Of a DNA stretch of 7,151 bases, positions 7,087 through 7,151 are shown piece by piece. The DNA is taken from positions 3,044-10,194 of the forward strand of contig JAJYKC010000032.1 of NCBI GenBank assembly GCA_021788955.1, in the 5' to 3' direction. How positions within the stretch are numbered: the stretch's first letter is position 1; the number at the start of each line of letters is the position of its first letter. A program made the translations under genes and the position numbers. The stretch is from Acidobacteriota bacterium. Its GTDB lineage: Bacteria > Acidobacteriota > Terriglobia > Bryobacterales > Bryobacteraceae. A model generated the notes under the pieces. It did not search any database. It saw only the letters and a list, made by a program, of their open reading frames with translations, and had not been told where the DNA came from.

Positions 7087-7091
7087 TCCAA
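7065..7091 (-). promoter_or_regulatory. Weak candidate promoter for the efflux operon
   Basis: On the - strand TTGGAC (7091-7086) could act as a -35 element and TATATG (7070-7065) as a -10 element, with a 15-base spacer, shorter than the usual 17. Both match the sigma-70 consensus only partly. The -10 would put the transcript start a few bases from the repressor ATG, giving an almost leaderless mRNA, and it overlaps the candidate operator. This is a suggestion from spacing and position, not a confident promoter. Confidence 0.2.
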
Positions 7092-7115
7092 CGTGACGTA
7101 GTCTAAGTCGAAACT

Positions 7116-7131
7116 AACCGTCGGAGCGGTT
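7116..7131. repeat. Short inverted repeat AACCG-N6-CGGTT upstream of the operon
   Basis: Perfect 5-base arms AACCG (7116-7120) and CGGTT (7127-7131) with a 6-base spacer lie about 60 bases upstream of the repressor start codon. The site could be a second operator, an activator site, or a site for a gene beyond the right edge. The arms are short enough to occur by chance. Confidence 0.25.
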
Positions 7132-7151
7132 CGCACCTAAACCAAAACTGC

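Noticed and set aside
7074..7106. Ten-codon + strand frame beginning ATGCAC in the upstream region
   Set aside because: It is too short, has no ribosome binding site and overlaps the candidate operator; chance is sufficient.

Overview
The window looks like part of a chromosome from a high-GC, Gram-negative bacterium. The evidence is C/G-rich third codon positions in every real gene, a complete inner-membrane, periplasmic and outer-membrane efflux apparatus, and very compact gene packing. The mix of a sugar-acid dehydratase and an ArsR-controlled RND pump would suit a soil or plant-matter heterotroph such as an Acidobacteriota (Solibacter/Bryobacter type). That assignment is an impression from gene style, not a demonstrated one.

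Layout. Bases 1-869 on the + strand hold the C-terminal two thirds or more of an enolase-superfamily (mandelate racemase/muconate lactonizing enzyme) protein, closest in motifs to L-rhamnonate dehydratase. It is cut by the left edge of the window. It converges, across a 16-base gap, on a four-gene operon that fills the rest of the window on the - strand. In transcription order the operon runs: ArsR-family repressor (7054-6776), periplasmic adaptor of the HlyD/AcrA type (6751-5672), RND inner-membrane pump (5675-2277), and TolC-type outer-membrane channel (2280-886). The last three genes are joined by two ATGA stop/start overlaps, and the regulator is separated from the adaptor by only 24 bases. 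The upstream region 7055-7151 carries two short inverted repeats and weak promoter-like elements and is the likely control region.

How the genes work together. The repressor has the Cys-X-Cys pair used by As(III)/Sb(III)-type ArsR sensors, so the simplest model is an autoregulated, inducible tripartite efflux system. Release of the repressor by a thiol-binding ligand would switch on adaptor, pump and channel from one mRNA. The pump has the double-aspartate TM4 motif of the drug/hydrophobe (HAE) pumps rather than the classic heavy-metal (HME) signature, so the sensor and the pump point to somewhat different substrates. The dehydratase is on the opposite strand and probably unrelated in function.

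I saw no RNA gene, transposon, CRISPR array or clear rho-independent terminator. Apart from the sensor/pump mismatch and the control region, this is a conventional efflux locus. I do not see strong evidence for an undescribed system.
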